Assembly: GCA_902789795.1 (NCBI GenBank)
Contig: CADAPM010000016.1
Coordinates: forward strand, 1 to 40,895
DNA length: 40,895 bases
DNA from: an uncultured Eubacteriales bacterium
Lineage (GTDB): Bacteria; Bacillota; Clostridia; Christensenellales; Aristaeellaceae
Reading direction: 5' to 3'
Shown here: positions 1-7,270 of the stretch, one piece after another
Layout: every line of letters begins with the position of its first letter
Position numbering within the stretch: the stretch's first letter is position 1
The notes under the pieces: model-generated
The model's input: only the letters and a program-made list of their open reading frames with translations
Databases searched by the model: none
What the model was told of the DNA's origin: nothing
Program-made: the position numbers and the translations under genes

Positions 1-1
1 T

Positions 2-1948
2 ATCGTGCGCGGCGACGTGCCGGATACGCTGAAGGACCGCACCATCTTCTCCCTGGACATGGGCGCGCTGATCGCCGGCGCGAAGTTCCGCGGCGAGTTT
101 GAGGAGCGCCTGAAGGCGGTCCTGAACGAGATCAAGAAGTCTGAGGGCCGCATCATCCTGTTCATCGACGAGCTGCACCTGATCGTGGGCGCGGGCAAGA
201 CCGAGGGCTCCATGGACGCGGGCAACCTGCTGAAGCCCATGCTGGCCCGGGGCGAGCTGCACTGCATCGGCGCGACCACTCTGGACGAGTACCGCAAGTA
301 TGTGGAAAAGGACGCCGCCCTGGAGCGCCGTTTCCAGCCCGTCATGGTCAACGAGCCCACGGTGGAGGACACCATCTCCATCCTGCGCGGCCTGAAGGAA
401 CGCTATGAGGTCTTCCACGGTGTGAAGATCCAGGACGCCGCGCTGATCGCCGCCGCCACCCTGTCCAGCCGCTACATCCAGGACCGTTTCCTGCCGGACA
501 AGGCCATCGACCTGGTGGACGAGGCCTGCGCCATGATCCGCACGGAAATGGACTCCATGCCCACCGAGCTGGACGAGGTCAGCCGCAAGATCATGCAGCT
601 GGAGATCGAGGAGGCCGCCCTCCAGAAGGAGACCGACCCCATGAGCGCCGAGCGGCTGAATATGCTGCGCCAGGAGCTGTCCGAGGAGCGCGAAAAGTAT
701 AAGGAAATGAAGTCCCGCTGGGAGAACGAGAAGGCGGACATCGGCAAGGTCCAGCGCCTGCGCGAGGAGATCGAAAAGACCAACGCGGATATCGCCGCGG
801 CGGAGCGCAAGTACGACCTGAACAGGGCCGCAGAGCTGAAATACGGCACCCTGCCCAAGCTGCAGGATGAGCTGCGCCAGGCGGAGCAGACCGAAAAGCC
901 CGATAACGTGCTCCTGCGCGACAAGGTCACCGAGGAGGAGATCGCGCGCATCGTGGCCCGGTGGACGGGCATCCCGGTGAGCAAGCTGATGGAGACGGAG
1001 CGCGAGAAGCTGCTGCGTCTGCCGGAGGAGCTGCACCAGCGCGTGATCGGCCAGGACGAGGCGGTCCAGGCCGTGGCCGACGCCATCCTGCGTTCCCGCG
1101 CGGGCATCGCGGATGAGAACCGGCCCATCGGTTCCTTCCTGTTCCTGGGCCCCACGGGCGTGGGCAAGACGGAGCTGGCCAAGACCCTGGCCCAGGCGCT
1201 GTTCGACGACGAAAAGAGCCTGATCCGCATCGATATGTCCGAGTACATGGAGAAGTTCTCCGTCACGCGCCTGATCGGCGCACCTCCCGGATACGTGGGC
1301 TACGACGAGGGCGGTCAGCTGACCGAGGCCGTGCGCCGCAAGCCCTACGCCGTGATCCTGTTCGACGAGATGGAAAAGGCGCACCCGGACGTGTTCAACG
1401 TTCTGCTGCAGATCCTGGACGACGGCCGACTGACCGACGGTCAGGGCCGGGTGGTGGACTTCAAGAACACCATCCTGATCATGACCAGCAACCTGGGGTC
1501 TCAGCAGATCCTGGAGGGCATCGACGGCAGCGGCGCGCTGAGCGAAGAGGCCCGTGACCAGGTGACGAAGCTGCTCAAAATGTCCTTCCGCCCCGAGTTC
1601 CTGAACCGTATCGACGACACCGTGTTCTTTACGCCTTTGACCAAGGACCAGGTGGAGAAGATCGTGGACCTGCTGCTCAACCGCCTGCGCCTGAGGCTCA
1701 AGGAACAGCAGCTGGATCTCGAGCTGACCCAGGCCGCCAAGGACAAGCTGCTGGACCTGGGCTACGACCCGGTGTACGGCGCGCGGCCCATGAAGCGCGT
1801 GCTGCAGGCGAAGATCGAGACCCTGGTGGCCCGCAAGCTGATCGAGGGCGTCGCCCTGCCCGGCAGCACCCTGATTGCCGACGCCGCCGACAACGCGGAT
1901 GGCTTCGTGATCAGCGTGACCCAGCAGAAAAAGAGAATCGAGGAGTAA
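2..1948 (+). CDS. clpB: ATP-dependent disaggregase ClpB, 3' part (5' end outside window)
   Basis: ClpB is a hexameric AAA+ chaperone that rescues aggregated proteins in the cytoplasm together with DnaK. The frame is open to the window edge, so about 220 N-terminal residues, including the first Walker A, are missing. Counting from the GTG codon at 5, the NBD1 pore loop [12 protein letters not shown] lies at about 25-36 and Walker B IILFIDE at 50-56. A long charged coiled coil (about 190-300) is the M domain, which separates ClpB from ClpA and ClpC. NBD2 then shows Walker [10 protein letters not shown], pore loop [13 protein letters not shown] and Walker [14 protein letters not shown], ending in the C-terminal small domain. 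No frameshift is seen. A terminator follows directly. Confident call; no regulatory site is visible because the promoter is outside the window. Confidence 0.97.
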   Translation: MVRGDVPDTLKDRTIFSLDMGALIAGAKFRGEFEERLKAVLNEIKKSEGRIILFIDELHLIVGAGKTEGSMDAGNLLKPMLARGELHCIGATTLDEYRKYVEKDAALERRFQPVMVNEPTVEDTISILRGLKERYEVFHGVKIQDAALIAAATLSSRYIQDRFLPDKAIDLVDEACAMIRTEMDSMPTELDEVSRKIMQLEIEEAALQKETDPMSAERLNMLRQELSEEREKYKEMKSRWENEKADIGKVQRLREEIEKTNADIAAAERKYDLNRAAELKYGTLPKLQDELRQAEQTEKPDNVLLRDKVTEEEIARIVARWTGIPVSKLMETEREKLLRLPEELHQRVIGQDEAVQAVADAILRSRAGIADENRPIGSFLFLGPTGVGKTELAKTLAQALFDDEKSLIRIDMSEYMEKFSVTRLIGAPPGYVGYDEGGQLTEAVRRKPYAVILFDEMEKAHPDVFNVLLQILDDGRLTDGQGRVVDFKNTILIMTSNLGSQQILEGIDGSGALSEEARDQVTKLLKMSFRPEFLNRIDDTVFFTPLTKDQVEKIVDLLLNRLRLRLKEQQLDLELTQAAKDKLLDLGYDPVYGARPMKRVLQAKIETLVARKLIEGVALPGSTLIADAADNADGFVISVTQQKKRIEE

Positions 1949-1971
1949 GAGCGGTTAATTTGGTATAAAAG

Positions 1972-2012
1972 AGCAGGGAGCTGTGTATAACGGCTCCCTG
2001 CTTTTGAGTTTT
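1972..2012 (+). terminator. Rho-independent terminator of clpB
   Basis: A perfect 10-bp stem, AGCAGGGAGC (1972-1981) with GCTCCCTGCT (1993-2002), has an 11-nt loop and is followed by a broken T run (2002-2012). It lies 23 bp after the clpB stop codon. Confidence 0.9.
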
Positions 2013-2019
2013 ATGAACG

Positions 2020-2216
2020 CCCTCATCCGTCACGCCTGCGGCGTGACACCTTCCCCCGAGATCGGGGGAAGGCTTTCTTTCGTTTCTTTACTTGATTGAG
2101 CGAATAAACGCACTGCAATCGCAGGCATATAATTCAAGAAGTGAACCAACCAGCCAAAAGCCTTCCCCCGTCCGCAGAGGGGGGAAGGTGTCAGGCGATA
2201 GCCTGACGGATGAGGG
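2020..2216. repeat. Palindromic intergenic repeat element (MITE-like)
   Basis: A 197-bp segment is bounded by a perfect 13-bp inverted repeat, CCCTCATCCGTCA (2020-2032) and TGACGGATGAGGG (2204-2216). Inside each arm are two further hairpins. The left arm has GTCACGCC/GGCGTGAC (2029-2036/2040-2047) and CCTTCCCCCGA/TCGGGGGAAGG (2049-2059/2062-2072). The right arm has a CCTTCCCCC/GGGGGAAGG hairpin (about 2161-2189) and TCAGGC/GCCTGA (2191-2206). The A+T-rich middle (2075-2155) has no coding signal. Elements with ends of the type CCCTCATCCGTC...CACCTTCCCCC are, from general knowledge, common in Clostridia genomes. A short minus-strand open frame across it is judged chance. With the terminator, promoter and leader it accounts for the 446-bp gap between clpB and the MATE gene. 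Confidence 0.75.
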
Positions 2217-2260
2217 TTGTATACTATAATGGAACCACCCATTCTCTTTTCAAAAAAGAT

Positions 2261-2288
2261 TTGACATTTTCCGAAACGATGGTAGAAT
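2261..2288 (+). promoter_or_regulatory. Sigma-A-type promoter of the MATE gene
   Basis: A consensus -35 TTGACA (2261-2266), a 16-bp spacer and -10 TAGAAT (2283-2288). It is about 107 bp upstream of the ATG at 2395, which implies a leader of roughly 100 nt carrying the hairpin described next. Confidence 0.8.
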
Positions 2289-2330
2289 AGCATCTGTTCA
2301 TCGGAGGGTGGATTATTCAGTGGAAATGAT

Positions 2331-2382
2331 CGACCGGATAAGGTGTCGGGCTGAGATGCCCGGTGTCTTGTCCGGTCGTTTT
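2331..2382 (+). promoter_or_regulatory. Leader hairpin with U run upstream of the MATE gene (possible attenuator)
   Basis: Positions 2331-2351 pair with 2358-2378 over 21 consecutive pairs around the hexaloop TGAGAT, followed by TTTT (2379-2382). Five of the pairs are G-U, including four in tandem (2343-2346 with 2363-2366). These pair only in the + strand transcript, since the opposite strand would have A-C mismatches. The hairpin ends 8 nt before the Shine-Dalgarno sequence, so it could act as a terminator or hide translation initiation. No known riboswitch class was recognised. Confidence 0.6.
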
Positions 2383-2394
2383 CATGGAGGTAGC

Positions 2395-3735
2395 ATGAGA
2401 GAAGAAAACAACTTTACGCAGGGGAAGATCCTGTCGCCGCTGATCCGGTTCATGGTGCCGGTGTTTCTGGCCATGTTCCTGCAGGCGATGTACGGCGCGG
2501 TGGACCTGCTGATCGTGGGCAAGTTCGCCCAGTCGGTGGACGTTTCGGCGGTTTCGACCGGCTCGCAGATCATGATGACCATCACGAACCTGGTGACCAG
2601 CTTTGCCATGGGCACGACGATCCTCCTGGGCCAACGGATCGGCGAGGGCCACGGCCGGGAGGGCGGCCAGGTGATCGGCAGCAGCATCTGCCTGTTCGGG
2701 GCGATCGCGGTGGTGTTCACCTTCCTGATCCCGCTGCTCAGCGGCAGCCTGAGCTCGGTGATGAACGCGCCTCGGGAGGCCTTTGCCGAGACCACCGCCT
2801 ATATCCGCATCTGCGGCTTCGGGTCGCTGTTCATTATCGCCTATAACCTGATCGGCAGCATCTTCCGGGGGATCGGGGATTCAAAAACGCCGCTCATGAC
2901 AGTCCTGATCGCGTGCGTCTGTAATATCCTGGGCGATCTGCTGCTGGTGGCGGTGTTCCACCTGGGGACCGCCGGGGCGGCCCTGGCCACGGTGGCGGCG
3001 CAGATGATCAGCGTGGTTATCTCCCTGCTGATCCTTCGCAGGAAGGAGCTCCCCTTTCAGGTGCAGCGCGCGGACCTGCGCTTTAACGGCAGGATCATCA
3101 AAAAGGTGACCGCCCTGGGCGTGCCCATCGCGCTGCAGGATTTCCTGGTGGGCATCTCCTTCCTGGTGCTGCTGGCCATCGTGAACGACCTGGGCCTGAT
3201 CGCGTCCGCCGGGGTCGGGGTCGCGGAAAAGGTGTGCGGATTCATCATGCTGATCCCGGCGGCCTTTATGCAGGCGATGGCGGCCTTCGTGGCGCAGAAT
3301 ATCGGCGCGGGCAAATACGGCCGGGCCCGGAAAGCGCTGGTCTACGCCATCGCGGTGTCCGCGATGCTCGCCGTGGTGATGTTTGCCGTCACCTTCTGGC
3401 GCGGCGACCTGCTGTCCGGCATCTTTGCGAACGATCCGGACGTGATCTTCGCGTCGGCGGACTATCTGAAGGCCTATGCGATCGACTGCCTGCTGACCTG
3501 CTTCCTGTTCTGCTTCATCGGCTTCTTCAACGGCCTGGGCATGACGCGCTTCGTGATGATCCAGGGGGTCATCGGCGCGTTCCTGGTGCGCATCCCCGTG
3601 GCGTTTTTCATGAGCCGGCAGGTGCCGGTCTCCATGTTCCATATCGGGCTGGCGACGCCGTGCTCCACCGTGCTGCAGGTCATCCTGTGCGTGATCTGGT
3701 TCAGGCGGGCGAACAAGAAATACGCGTCGCAATAA
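2395..3735 (+). CDS. MATE-family multidrug/metabolite efflux transporter
   Basis: Encodes a 446-residue integral membrane protein with about 12 hydrophobic segments arranged as two repeats, the usual size and form of MATE exporters, which expel organic cations and other compounds using an Na+ or H+ gradient. MATE-like sequence includes the N-terminal region LSPLIRFMVPVFLAMFLQ, the AVDLLIVGKF segment after TM1, and QNIGAGKYGRARKAL at the start of the second half. The ATG at 2395 is chosen because GGAGG sits 4-8 nt upstream. An in-frame GTG at 2308 would add 29 residues translated through the leader hairpin and lacks a well-spaced ribosome site. The gene stands alone between its own promoter and a shared terminator. 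The substrate cannot be told from sequence. Confidence 0.9.
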   Translation: MREENNFTQGKILSPLIRFMVPVFLAMFLQAMYGAVDLLIVGKFAQSVDVSAVSTGSQIMMTITNLVTSFAMGTTILLGQRIGEGHGREGGQVIGSSICLFGAIAVVFTFLIPLLSGSLSSVMNAPREAFAETTAYIRICGFGSLFIIAYNLIGSIFRGIGDSKTPLMTVLIACVCNILGDLLLVAVFHLGTAGAALATVAAQMISVVISLLILRRKELPFQVQRADLRFNGRIIKKVTALGVPIALQDFLVGISFLVLLAIVNDLGLIASAGVGVAEKVCGFIMLIPAAFMQAMAAFVAQNIGAGKYGRARKALVYAIAVSAMLAVVMFAVTFWRGDLLSGIFANDPDVIFASADYLKAYAIDCLLTCFLFCFIGFFNGLGMTRFVMIQGVIGAFLVRIPVAFFMSRQVPVSMFHIGLATPCSTVLQVILCVIWFRRANKKYASQ

Positions 3736-3754
3736 GTAAACAGCAACAGTAAAT

Positions 3755-3784
3755 ATCCGCTCCGGCGCTCCGGGGCGGATGTTT
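3755..3784. terminator. Terminator between the convergent MATE and XRE-AbrB genes
   Basis: An 11-bp stem (3755-3765 with 3770-3780, one G-T pair) around the loop CGCT, followed by GTTT on the + strand. On the minus strand it is followed by TATTTACTG. It lies 19 bp after the MATE stop and 17 bp after the minus-strand gene end, so it probably serves both, though the T runs are short. Confidence 0.65.
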
Positions 3785-3801
3785 GCATACAGACAGGGAG
3801 G

Positions 3802-4239
3802 TCAGCCTTCGGGAATGTCTTCGGGCGCGGGATCCAGCGCCATACTGATCACGGCTTCAAAGGCTTTGTCGGGGATCAGCGCGATGCCGTGCTCGTCGCT
3901 CAGCACGATCAGGCGCTGGCCGCCGGTGAGGCCGAACAGGTTTCGGGCGCCCTTGGGGATGACCAGCTGCCCGCGCTCGTTGATGGTGACGGAGCCCCAG
4001 ATGTTCTTGCCCCGGGGCGCCGGAGGAAACGTCCGTCCCTCCACCGTCTCGGTGCGGATCAGGCTGTCGATGGTGGTATCGTACACGTCCGCCAGCAGGC
4101 TGCACTTTTCGATGTCGGGGACGGTCGCACCGGTCTCCCATTTCGCGTAGGCCTGGCGGGAAATGCCGATCCTGCCGGCGATCTCCTCCTGGGAGAAGCC
4201 GCGCATCCTGCGCAGCATGATCAGATTGTCTTTCAGCAT
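3802..4239 (-). CDS. XRE-family regulator with C-terminal SpoVT-AbrB domain
   Basis: A 145-residue predicted DNA-binding protein. Residues 5-60 form an XRE/Cro-type helix-turn-helix (FSQEEIAGRIGISRQAYAKWETG), and residues about 82-125 form an AbrB-like swapped-hairpin domain (GSVTINERGQLVIPKGARNL), with a short proline-rich linker. The start at 4239 is chosen because GGAGG precedes it; a longer frame from 4278 reads through that ribosome site. It is the last gene of a three-gene operon, 10 bp after the permease, so it probably regulates the transporter and itself (inference). The AbrB part may add dimerisation or a second DNA contact. Confidence 0.88.
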   Translation of the reverse strand: MLKDNLIMLRRMRGFSQEEIAGRIGISRQAYAKWETGATVPDIEKCSLLADVYDTTIDSLIRTETVEGRTFPPAPRGKNIWGSVTINERGQLVIPKGARNLFGLTGGQRLIVLSDEHGIALIPDKAFEAVISMALDPAPEDIPEG

Positions 4240-4249
4240 GAGCCCTCCT

Positions 4250-4903
4250 TTACAGGTCGATCTTCTCGAAGCTTTCACACGCCCGGCGGCAGGAAAGCAG
4301 GGTCATCAGCAGGTATGCGAGGATCCCGCAGGCGAGCAAAGCCAGCTGCCTTCCCAGATCATCGGTTCCAAAGGCGTTCAGCCAGCTGAGGCCGGGGAAG
4401 TGATGCAGCGCTTCAAAAACGCCGATCGATACGAAGCCGACGATGATATAGGCGACGAAGGGGCGGGCGAATTTGTAGGCAGTTTTGAAAAAGCCTCCCA
4501 CGAAGATCCAGTTGAACAGCCCGAAAATGAAACAGGCCGCGCCCAGGGCGAAGGGATTCGCGTTCATCAGCGCATTGCTGCGGTACACGATGGAGTCCGA
4601 GAACAGCGTCATCCGGACCAGGGCAGATAGGGCCATCAGGAGGAAGCCGCAGGCCTCGATCAGGCAGACGAACAGGTATTTTCCTCGTACCACGTCCCTT
4701 TTCGCGATGGGCAGCAGGGCGGAAAACACCAGGTCGTTGGCCTCCCGGGCGCTCTGAAAGCTCTGGAAGATGCCCAGCGTCACAAAGAAGGCGCTGACGA
4801 GGATGGGGTAGCCGGGCAGGAGGAACATGAGCCCGAAGGCGATGAACAAATAGGATAGTATGGAAGCGCTGAGCTTCATTTCCTTGGCCAGGATGTTACG
4901 CAT
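4250..4903 (-). CDS. ABC-2 type transporter permease
   Basis: A 217-residue membrane protein with about six hydrophobic segments (for example YLFIAFGLMFLLPGYPILVS, FALGAACFIFGLFNWIFVGG and ALLACGILAYLLMTLLS). The hydrophilic stretch FSALLPIAKRDVVRGKYLFV is typical of ABC-2 permeases, which usually carry a P(I/V)KR.DVV.GKY-like sequence after TM2. Its ATG overlaps the end of the ATPase gene by 8 bp (4896-4903), so translation is probably coupled. Together they would form an exporter or a bacteriocin/cell-envelope stress transporter; the cargo is unknown. The start is fixed by the overlap and by a GGAGG in the 3' end of the ATPase gene. Confidence 0.85.
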   Translation of the reverse strand: MRNILAKEMKLSASILSYLFIAFGLMFLLPGYPILVSAFFVTLGIFQSFQSAREANDLVFSALLPIAKRDVVRGKYLFVCLIEACGFLLMALSALVRMTLFSDSIVYRSNALMNANPFALGAACFIFGLFNWIFVGGFFKTAYKFARPFVAYIIVGFVSIGVFEALHHFPGLSWLNAFGTDDLGRQLALLACGILAYLLMTLLSCRRACESFEKIDL

Positions 4904-5618
4904 GGGCGGCCTCCTTTTCCAGGCGGAGCATGGTCTCTTCCAGGGTCTCGCCGGGCAGGCTGTGCTTCGCGGCAAAATCCTCCCGGGGCAGAGCAGCGAT
5001 GATGCGCCCGTTGGAGATGTACACGATGTCGTCCGCGCACTTCTCGATGTCCGAGATGATGTGGGTGGAGAAGAAGACGGCCACGCCCTCATGCTTGAGG
5101 TCGGTGAAGATGTCCAGCAGCTCGCTGCGCGAGAAGGGATCCAGGCCGCTGGTGGGCTCGTCCAGGATCAGCACCCTGGCCCGATGGGACAGGGCCAGGA
5201 GCAGGTTGAACTTGACCTTCATGCCCTCGGACAGCTCCAGCGGGGTCTTGTCCTCCTCGAGGCTGAACAGGGTCATGTATTTCCGGTAGGCGTCCTCGTC
5301 CCAGGTGTCATAAAACCTTTTCACGATCCCGGTGATGTCCCGGATCCTTTTGCGCGGGTACCAGTTGACCGTGCCGGTAGAATAGCCGATCTGCTGCTTG
5401 ACCTCGTTCTCGTTCCCGATCAGCGGCTTGCCGAAATAGCGGACCTCGCCGCCGTCCAGATGGATCAGGTTCAAAAGGGCCTTGATGGTCGTGGTCTTTC
5501 CAGCGCCGTTCCGCCCGATGAAGCCGGTGATCCGGCCCTCGCTGATCGGGAAGGAGGCCTCCTTCAGCTCAAAGGAGGGATAGCGTTTGACCAGGCCGCG
5601 CGCTTCTGCGATGCTCAT
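4896..5618 (-). CDS. ABC transporter ATP-binding protein (BcrA/YtrB-like)
   Basis: A 240-residue nucleotide-binding subunit. Walker A is GRNGAGKT (35-42), Walker B VLILDEPTSGLDP (149-161), and the switch histidine lies in STHII (about 186). The signature is LSEGM (129-133) rather than LSGGQ, as often seen in BcrA/YtrB-type exporters. The start at 5618 follows GGGAGG; the frame can be extended 14 codons upstream without a ribosome site. It is first in the operon ATPase-permease-XRE regulator, with a promoter at 5651-5679. It is not the missing ATPase of the sugar importers downstream: sequence and neighbours both point to the ABC-2 permease. Confidence 0.92.
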   Translation of the reverse strand: MSIAEARGLVKRYPSFELKEASFPISEGRITGFIGRNGAGKTTTIKALLNLIHLDGGEVRYFGKPLIGNENEVKQQIGYSTGTVNWYPRKRIRDITGIVKRFYDTWDEDAYRKYMTLFSLEEDKTPLELSEGMKVKFNLLLALSHRARVLILDEPTSGLDPFSRSELLDIFTDLKHEGVAVFFSTHIISDIEKCADDIVYISNGRIIAALPREDFAAKHSLPGETLEETMLRLEKEAAHA

Positions 5619-5650
5619 ACATACCTCCCAAATGTTTGTTTTGTGTGAAT

Positions 5651-5679
5651 ATTGTAGCATACAGTTGCCTTCTTCACAA
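5651..5679 (-). promoter_or_regulatory. Promoter of the ABC-2/XRE-AbrB operon
   Basis: On the minus strand, -35 TTGTGA (5679-5674), a 17-bp spacer and -10 TACAAT (5656-5651), about 33 bp upstream of the ATPase start codon. Confidence 0.65.
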
Positions 5680-5786
5680 CCAACCGGAGCTCACATTTTG
5701 ATCAGTTATTTGTTATCTTTGGTTGCTGCGGAGCAATTTTTGATCACCGGCGGATAAAAAACGAGCAGTAACGGAAGAAAAATACC

Positions 5787-5815
5787 TTTTCAAACCGTTG
5801 TTGATATGTTATGAT
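5787..5815 (+). promoter_or_regulatory. Putative promoter of the GH5 gene
   Basis: A weak -35 TTTTCA (5787-5792), a 17-bp spacer and -10 TATGAT (5810-5815), 45 bp upstream of the GH5 start. A 9-bp direct repeat TTTTGATCA occurs upstream at 5696-5704 and 5738-5746 and might bind a regulator. Confidence 0.45.
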
Positions 5816-5860
5816 GTATGAAAACTGAGCTGAACACTGATCCGTGATCGGAGGGTAAAA

Positions 5861-7075
5861 ATGATGAAGAAGACTGTTTGTCTGCTGTTGAGCTGTATTC
5901 TGACCGTACTTTGCCTGATGGGCGCCGCTGCTGCGGAAGGGGAGATCACCGTGCCGAAGATCGAAACGGACACTTTTGAAGTGCCGGACAACGAGGCGAT
6001 GGCTTTCCTGCGCAAAATGGGGGTGGGCTGGAACCTGGGCAACACCTTTGATGCCTGGAACGACGCGATCCCCGCATCCGACGAGATGAAGATCGAGACC
6101 ATCTGGTGCGGTGCCATGACCACGGAAAAAATGATCGCCGCGGTGCATGACGCGGGCTTCACCACCATGCGCCTGCCGGTGTCCTGGCACAACCACGTGG
6201 ACGCGGACTTCAATATCAGCCAGCGCTGGCTCGACCGCGTGCAGGAGGTGCTGGACTGGGCCTACAGCCGCGGGATGTATGTGATCCTCAATACCCACCA
6301 CGACGAGGGGGAGAAGTACTTCTATCCCTCTTCGGAACACTATGAGACCTCGGAGCGCTACATCACCCGCATCTGGGAGCAGCTGAGCGAGCGCTTCAAG
6401 GACTATGACGAGCATCTGATCTTTGAATCCATGAACGAGCCGCGGCCCAAGGGGATCCCGGGCAATGCGGAGTGGAATTACAGCAGCCTGAACCCGGCCT
6501 GTGTGGATGCGGCAGACTGCATCAACAAACTGAACCAGGCCTTCGTGAACACGGTGCGGGCTTCCGGCGGCAATAACGCCACCCGTTACCTGATGGTGCC
6601 CGGCTACGCGGCTTCCCCGGATGGCGCGCTCAGAAGCAATTTTGTCCTGCCCGAGGATCCGGCGAATGACAATAAGATCATCGTGTCGGTGCACGCCTAC
6701 ACGCCCTACAGCTTTGCTTTGCAGGCCGGCGGGAGCAAACAGTTCAGCCATACCGCGCGCCGTCATACCCGGGATATTGACAGCTTCATGAACTCCTTGT
6801 ACAAAAAGTACATCAGCGCCGGCATCCCGGTGGTGATCGGCGAGTTCGGCGCCCGGGACAAGGACGGCAATCTGCAGGACCGCGTCAATTACGCCGCTTA
6901 CTATGCGGCGAACGCCACCGCGCGCAATATGCCCTGCTGCTGGTGGGATAATAACGCTTTTACCGGCAATGGGGAAAACTTCGGCCTCCTGCGCCGTATC
7001 CGGCATACCTTTAAGTACCCGGAGATCGTGGAAGCCTTGATGACGAACGCGCAGTTTGGAACAAAGGCACAATAA
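5861..7075 (+). CDS. Secreted GH5 endo-beta-glycanase (GH5_4-like: glucanase/xyloglucanase/glucomannanase)
   Basis: A 404-residue secreted enzyme predicted to hydrolyse internal beta-1,4 bonds of a plant glucan or glucomannan. Residues 1-26 are a signal peptide (cleavage near AAAA-EG), and the rest is one TIM-barrel domain with no added binding module. GH5 motifs are clear: GWNLGNTFDAW (56-66), TMRLPVSWHNH (102-112), LNTHHDE (143-149), acid/base Glu193 in MNEPR, VSVHAYTPYSFA (275-286) and nucleophile Glu328 in IGEFG. This combination resembles subfamily 4, so activity on glucan, xyloglucan or glucomannan is more likely than on pure mannan; that is inference. GGAGG precedes tandem ATG codons at 5861 and 5864, either of which may be used. 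It has its own putative promoter and sits before the GH26 operon. Confidence 0.9.
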   Translation: MMKKTVCLLLSCILTVLCLMGAAAAEGEITVPKIETDTFEVPDNEAMAFLRKMGVGWNLGNTFDAWNDAIPASDEMKIETIWCGAMTTEKMIAAVHDAGFTTMRLPVSWHNHVDADFNISQRWLDRVQEVLDWAYSRGMYVILNTHHDEGEKYFYPSSEHYETSERYITRIWEQLSERFKDYDEHLIFESMNEPRPKGIPGNAEWNYSSLNPACVDAADCINKLNQAFVNTVRASGGNNATRYLMVPGYAASPDGALRSNFVLPEDPANDNKIIVSVHAYTPYSFALQAGGSKQFSHTARRHTRDIDSFMNSLYKKYISAGIPVVIGEFGARDKDGNLQDRVNYAAYYAANATARNMPCCWWDNNAFTGNGENFGLLRRIRHTFKYPEIVEALMTNAQFGTKAQ

Positions 7076-7132
7076 GGGCGTCAGCTAAAACGATTTAATC
7101 AAATCTTAATAGTTTATCTGGTCAAAAAAAGC

Positions 7133-7161
7133 TTGCAATCGAAGCAAAACGGTATTATAAT
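7133..7161 (+). promoter_or_regulatory. Strong sigma-A-type promoter of the GH26/transport operon
   Basis: -35 TTGCAA (7133-7138), a 17-bp spacer and a perfect -10 TATAAT (7156-7161). No equally good promoter was seen before 23570, so this may drive a transcript of about 16 kb. Confidence 0.8.
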
Positions 7162-7171
7162 AAAGTTGTAT

Positions 7172-7196
7172 TTACTTAAATAAGTAATCTTATTTA
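7172..7196 (+). promoter_or_regulatory. Candidate operator: overlapping inverted repeats just after the promoter
   Basis: TTACTT/AAGTAA (7172-7177/7182-7187) overlaps TAAATAAG/CTTATTTA (7177-7184/7189-7196). Both lie within about 30 bp of the expected transcription start, where a repressor would block initiation or early elongation. Which protein binds is unknown; it does not look like the usual CG-centred LacI palindrome. Confidence 0.4.
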
Positions 7197-7270
7197 GCTT
7201 CGACTATGTTTTTCGGAACTGAATGTCCCCTGATAGGATGATACCGACCGTGATCTGCAGGAGGAAAACG

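Noticed and set aside
2030-2293. Minus-strand open frame of 87 codons in the gap after clpB
   Set aside because: It runs straight through the palindromic repeat and reads its hairpins as protein; no ribosome site or conserved start.
2331-2382. TPP riboswitch suggested by CTGAGA in the MATE leader
   Set aside because: The other conserved parts of that riboswitch (CCTGAT and the later GG.TAAT.CC region) are absent, and CTGAGA is merely the edge of a simple hairpin loop.
4896-5618. ATPase that could power the two CUT1 sugar permease pairs
   Set aside because: It lacks the C-terminal regulatory extension of MsmX/MalK, has a BcrA-type signature and is coupled to its own ABC-2 permease on the other strand.
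5721-5741. TTGCT/AGCAA stem with T run upstream of GH5 as a terminator
   Set aside because: Five weak pairs with a 4-nt loop and no gene reading into it; it is more likely chance.
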